From NCBI GenBank assembly GCA_002718285.1, contig PBAR01000030.1:14314-42397 (forward strand): DNA of 28,084 nucleotides, written 5' to 3'. The notes below the pieces were generated by a model. The model was not told where the DNA came from and searched no databases. It was given only the letters and a program-made list of their open reading frames with translations. Source of the DNA: Fidelibacterota bacterium (GTDB lineage Bacteria; Marinisomatota; Marinisomatia; Marinisomatales; UBA1611). Below are positions 25,130 to 28,084 of this stretch, one piece after another. A program made the translations under genes and the position numbers. How positions within the stretch are numbered: position 1 is the first letter of the stretch; the number at the start of each line of letters is the position of its first letter.

Positions 25130-25930
25130 TTAAACTACAAAAAGTATCATTTTCATCACATCATCATAATCTTCAGAATGAAATTTTATAGTTTTTGGTT
25201 CAATCAGCTTCACACCTGGATAATGTGAAGCTCGATAAGCTTTTTGATGACTGTTAAATCGGATTTGTACATCAAATGATTTCGGATGATTCCAAAGACA
25301 ATCGGAAAATTTTCTTGACAAGGACGATTTGACTTTTGATTTGATGTTATCAATAGATTCCTGAGGTTGAATACTGATCGTTGAGTCACCCACCCCAACC
25401 ATCGTTGCAACAGTTGTGGTTACAGGGCTGACCTTCAATACTTCTTCGCATAATCCTACATCACCTGATAAAAATACAATTGGGACATGATGTTTTGCCG
25501 CAATATTACCATGTAAAAAAAATTCGGATGTCTGTTGACCATTGATATGTATAGAATCAATTTTTGAAGATGATAGGGTATGAGCAAGAGGATTTCCCCC
25601 TTGACCTGCTCTAGAATGATAACCTATCATTACTAGAGCATCAAATGAATCATCCAATTCTTGTACCATACAGTAAGGATGTCCGCTCCATCCCCGAATT
25701 AATTTTACTGCTTTGGGTAACATTTTTGATATAATATTACGACCAGTATAATGAGCATCTTTGACCCAAATTTCCTTCGCACCAGCTTCCAATGCCCCCT
25801 CACAGGCTGCAGCTACTTCTAGAGACATTTGTTTTTGAAATTGAATATAGACGGTTTTATCATGGTCGACCTCATCCCAATGAGTAACTCCTGTTATGCC
25901 TTCCATATCTGCACTTATATATATCTTCAT
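25130..25930 (-). CDS. M55-family D-aminopeptidase (DppA-like)
   Basis: A zinc peptidase of the DppA type that releases N-terminal D-amino acids, e.g. D-Ala dipeptides from cell-wall turnover. The 266 residues contain the M55 metal-site set at near-identical positions to B. subtilis DppA: Asp8 and Glu10 (SADMEGITGV), His60 (VKDAHYTGRN), His105 (GYHSRAG) and Glu136 (QQTSEFFLHG). There is no signal peptide, so it is cytoplasmic. No Shine-Dalgarno is seen before ATG 25930. It is the first gene of the minus-strand series after the divergent gap. Confidence 0.92.
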   Translation of the reverse strand: MKIYISADMEGITGVTHWDEVDHDKTVYIQFQKQMSLEVAAACEGALEAGAKEIWVKDAHYTGRNIISKMLPKAVKLIRGWSGHPYCMVQELDDSFDALVMIGYHSRAGQGGNPLAHTLSSSKIDSIHINGQQTSEFFLHGNIAAKHHVPIVFLSGDVGLCEEVLKVSPVTTTVATMVGVGDSTISIQPQESIDNIKSKVKSSLSRKFSDCLWNHPKSFDVQIRFNSHQKAYRASHYPGVKLIEPKTIKFHSEDYDDVMKMILFVV

Positions 25931-26063
25931 TTATTATCTGAATTGGTATTCTACACGCAAATATCGGATTAAAAATCCAGTTTAAAAATGGTATTATTTA
26001 TCACTTTTAATTAATTATTATATTAAAATAATACTAATGATACTAAAGTTTTCTTAACAATCG
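25931..26063. promoter_or_regulatory. Divergent intergenic region
   Basis: A 133-bp, very AT-rich gap between the minus-strand D-aminopeptidase gene and the plus-strand sugar dehydrogenase gene. It must hold both promoters, but no -35/-10 pair stands out in so AT-rich a stretch. The one short inverted repeat (GGATT/AATCC near 25966-25978) is too weak to name as an operator. Confidence 0.35.
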
Positions 26064-27221
26064 GTGAAAATTCTTTCAATATCATTATTTTCTATCGCTT
26101 TGATATTTTCTCAAAATAAAGATATTGATTGGGATCAAGGTATATACCACACCCAACTAATTTCCTTCGAGGTAAAAAACTTTTCAAGTGGTTACAATAT
26201 TCCTTGGGGTATGGCCTTTCTTCCAAGTGGAGAACTATTAGTAACGGACATTTCAGGAGTATTATGGCGGGTTGATAAAAACGGTCAAAAAATTCAAATT
26301 ATGAATACTCCGAATATTTATTATAGAGGCCAAGGTGGTCTGCTTGATGTAGAAATACATCCTGATTTTGAAAGAAACCATCTTATTTACTTAAGCTATA
26401 GCGATATTCTATATAATAAACAAAGCCATACATCTATTGCAAGAGCAGTATTAGATAATAATACATTAATAAATTTTCAAATTCTTTATAGGTCACCAGA
26501 AAATTATTTTAGTAAATCTTCACTACATTTTGGTTCCAGAATTTTATTTGATGATTCTGGTTTTTTATATTTTAGCATTGGTGACAGAGGTATGCGTAAC
26601 CAGGCACAAGACATCGCACTTCCAAATGGGAAGATCCATCGTATCAATGATGATGGAAGCATTCCAACAGATAATCCTTATTATAATGTAGAAGGTGCTT
26701 GTCATACTATTTGGACATACGGAAACCGGAATCCGCAGGGACTTGCGATTCATCCTGTAACACGGAATATCTGGGAAACAGAACATGGTCCTCGAGGCGG
26801 AGATGAATTAAATATAGTATACAAAGGTCATAATTATGGATGGCCAGTTATTACCTATGGCATAAATTATATTGGAACTAAAATTAGCGATTTCACTCAT
26901 AAAAAGGGAATGGAACAGCCAGTATGGCACTGGACACCATCTATCGCAGTATGCGGAATCAAGTTTTATAATGAAGGAGCATTTAAACCATGGAAAAATA
27001 ATCTTTTGGTAACATCATTAAAGTTTGAACGTTTGCATCGACTGGTTATTAAAAATGGGAAAAAAGTTGATGAAGAAATTATTTTCAATGCAGGTAGCAG
27101 AGTTAGAGATGTTGAAGTCGGTCCTGGCGGGTTTATTTACGTGGCCTTAGAAAATCCAGGTCGTATTGTGAAGTTAATTCCTATAACCACAATTGTTCCA
27201 TCCAAAAATATTAGTAATTAG
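26064..27221 (+). CDS. Exported PQQ-dependent aldose sugar dehydrogenase-like protein
   Basis: A six-bladed beta-propeller quinoprotein of the soluble glucose/sorbosone dehydrogenase family, oxidising sugars in the periplasm. The start codon is GTG at 26064; the signal peptide (residues 1-16, ending in Phe-Ser-Gln) supports this start although no Shine-Dalgarno is evident. Family blocks are IPWGMAFLPSGELLVTD, GQGGLLDVEIHPDF, LHFGSRILFDDSGFLYFSIGDRG (catalytic-type His155, Arg159), GNRNPQGLAIHP (Arg222), ETEHGPRGGDELN and NYGWPVITYG. The 385-residue length is close to E. coli YliI. It is the only clear plus-strand gene. Its stop overlaps the stop of gap by 4 bases tail to tail. PQQ synthesis genes are not in the window. 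Confidence 0.9.
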   Translation: MKILSISLFSIALIFSQNKDIDWDQGIYHTQLISFEVKNFSSGYNIPWGMAFLPSGELLVTDISGVLWRVDKNGQKIQIMNTPNIYYRGQGGLLDVEIHPDFERNHLIYLSYSDILYNKQSHTSIARAVLDNNTLINFQILYRSPENYFSKSSLHFGSRILFDDSGFLYFSIGDRGMRNQAQDIALPNGKIHRINDDGSIPTDNPYYNVEGACHTIWTYGNRNPQGLAIHPVTRNIWETEHGPRGGDELNIVYKGHNYGWPVITYGINYIGTKISDFTHKKGMEQPVWHWTPSIAVCGIKFYNEGAFKPWKNNLLVTSLKFERLHRLVIKNGKKVDEEIIFNAGSRVRDVEVGPGGFIYVALENPGRIVKLIPITTIVPSKNISN

Positions 27222-28084
27222 CATAATTCTGTCAAAACCCCTATTAGGTCTACAACTCGATTAGAATAACCCCACTCATTATCATACCAGTTTAGTGTTT
27301 TTACATAATTCCCCTGCACTACTCTAGTAAACGGTGCATCAAAAATAGATGAATGTTTATTCCCAATTATATCTGTAGACACAACTGGTAAGGTTGAATA
27401 TTCTAATATTTTTGAAATAGAACCATTCTCAGAAGCAGCGTATACAGCATCATTAATATCTTCAACCGTGACATCCTGCTTTAAGTATACATTAAAATCA
27501 ACTACTGAACCATCGGGCACGGGAACCCGCATAGCGATTCCATCTAATTTTCCATCCAATGCTGGTAAAACTTGGCCTACAGCTCGGGCTGCACCTGTAG
27601 TTGTTGGAATTACATTTTCAGCTGCAGCCCTGCTTCTCCTCCAATCAGAATGAGGTACATCTGCAAGGCGCTGATCATTGGTATAGGCATGAATAGTATT
27701 TATCACTCCAATCTCAATACCAAATTCTTCATGGAGTACTTTAGCCATTGGTGCAAGACAATTCGTAGTACAACTTGCATTAGAAATAATTTTATGTTTC
27801 TCCTTTAAACCATCATCATTCACTCCAAGTACAACAGTATAATCGATTTCATCCTTTGCAGGAACGGTTAGAATTACTTTCTTTGCCCCTGCAGAAAGAT
27901 GTTTTTTCAGTTGATCATGTTTTCTAAAAATTCCAGTGGACTCTATCACAATATCTACTTCTAATTCATCCCAAGGCAACTTTTCAGGAACTCGTTCTGC
28001 TAGTAATTTAACTTGATGCTCTCCAGCGTTTAAGATATCTCCATCAAGTGAAACCAAACCAGGGAATCGGCCCATTACAGTATC
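27218..28084 (-). CDS. gap: Glyceraldehyde-3-phosphate dehydrogenase, type I, 3' part (runs off right edge)
   Basis: Glycolytic/gluconeogenic NAD(P)-dependent dehydrogenase. The frame is open to the right edge, where it reads DTVMGRFPG, the usual strand before the cofactor domain end, so about 45-50 N-terminal residues lie outside. Present are ESTGIFR, the nucleophile Cys in SNASCTTNCLAP, the catalytic His in NTIHAYTNDQ, RAAAENVIPTTTGAA, the phosphate-binding Arg in AMRVPVPDGSVVDF and the C-terminal NWYDNEWGYSNR. The ATG at 28075 is internal and not the true start. It converges with the sugar dehydrogenase with no terminator between them. Confidence 0.95.
   Translation of the reverse strand, partial: DTVMGRFPGLVSLDGDILNAGEHQVKLLAERVPEKLPWDELEVDIVIESTGIFRKHDQLKKHLSAGAKKVILTVPAKDEIDYTVVLGVNDDGLKEKHKIISNASCTTNCLAPMAKVLHEEFGIEIGVINTIHAYTNDQRLADVPHSDWRRSRAAAENVIPTTTGAARAVGQVLPALDGKLDGIAMRVPVPDGSVVDFNVYLKQDVTVEDINDAVYAASENGSISKILEYSTLPVVSTDIIGNKHSSIFDAPFTRVVQGNYVKTLNWYDNEWGYSNRVVDLIGVLTELC

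Noticed and set aside
25966..25978. Short inverted repeat GGATT/AATCC in the divergent gap as an operator
   Set aside because: Five base pairs with an AT-rich spacer is within chance expectation.
1..28084. CRISPR arrays, insertion sequences, tRNA or rRNA genes
   Set aside because: No direct-repeat arrays, transposase genes, terminal inverted repeats or RNA-gene-like sequences were recognised on either strand.

Overview
The window is AT-rich (roughly one third G+C by eye), gene-dense DNA. It looks like a free-living, probably marine bacterium of the Fibrobacterota-Chlorobiota-Bacteroidota neighbourhood. A Candidatus Marinimicrobia (SAR406)-type genome is my best guess, from a dockerin-tailed secreted deiminase, large exported M1 and M16 peptidases and an exported PQQ-type sugar dehydrogenase. 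The assignment is inference from protein style only. Almost everything is on the minus strand; the only clear plus-strand gene is the sugar dehydrogenase at 26064-27221.

Layout, read in transcription order on the minus strand: a gap (GAPDH) fragment runs in from the right edge and meets the sugar dehydrogenase tail to tail. A divergent promoter gap (25931-26063) then precedes an M55 D-aminopeptidase, a FAH-family hydrolase and a free-standing chorismate mutase, nearly without spacing. A leader region (24014-24186) follows. Next come 16 packed genes, trpE-trpG-trpD-trpC-trpF-trpB-trpA-pheA-tyrA-aroG(class II)-aroA-aroE-aroC-aroK-aroB-aroQ (23859 down to 9608). The series continues without a visible terminator into an exported protein of unknown function, an M16 peptidase and an M1 peptidase. 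A small unknown gene with its own terminator, a secreted peptidylarginine/agmatine deiminase-like enzyme with a dockerin, and the 5' end of trigger factor complete the window.

Together the chorismate mutase and the 16-gene block encode every step from PEP + erythrose-4-phosphate to chorismate, the whole tryptophan branch, and the committed phenylalanine and tyrosine steps. Only the aromatic aminotransferase is not seen. Neither PheA nor TyrA has an ACT regulatory domain, while TrpE keeps an LLES feedback motif.

The most interesting element is the leader before trpE. A 22-codon ORF has a Phe-Phe-Ala-Lys-Tyr-Trp-Tyr-Phe core, so it carries codons for all three aromatic amino acids. It is followed by a strong intrinsic terminator, and a competing antiterminator can be drawn whose 5' arm contains the leader stop codon. 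This is the layout of a ribosome-mediated attenuator that could sense Phe, Tyr and Trp together and control the whole aromatic supraoperon.
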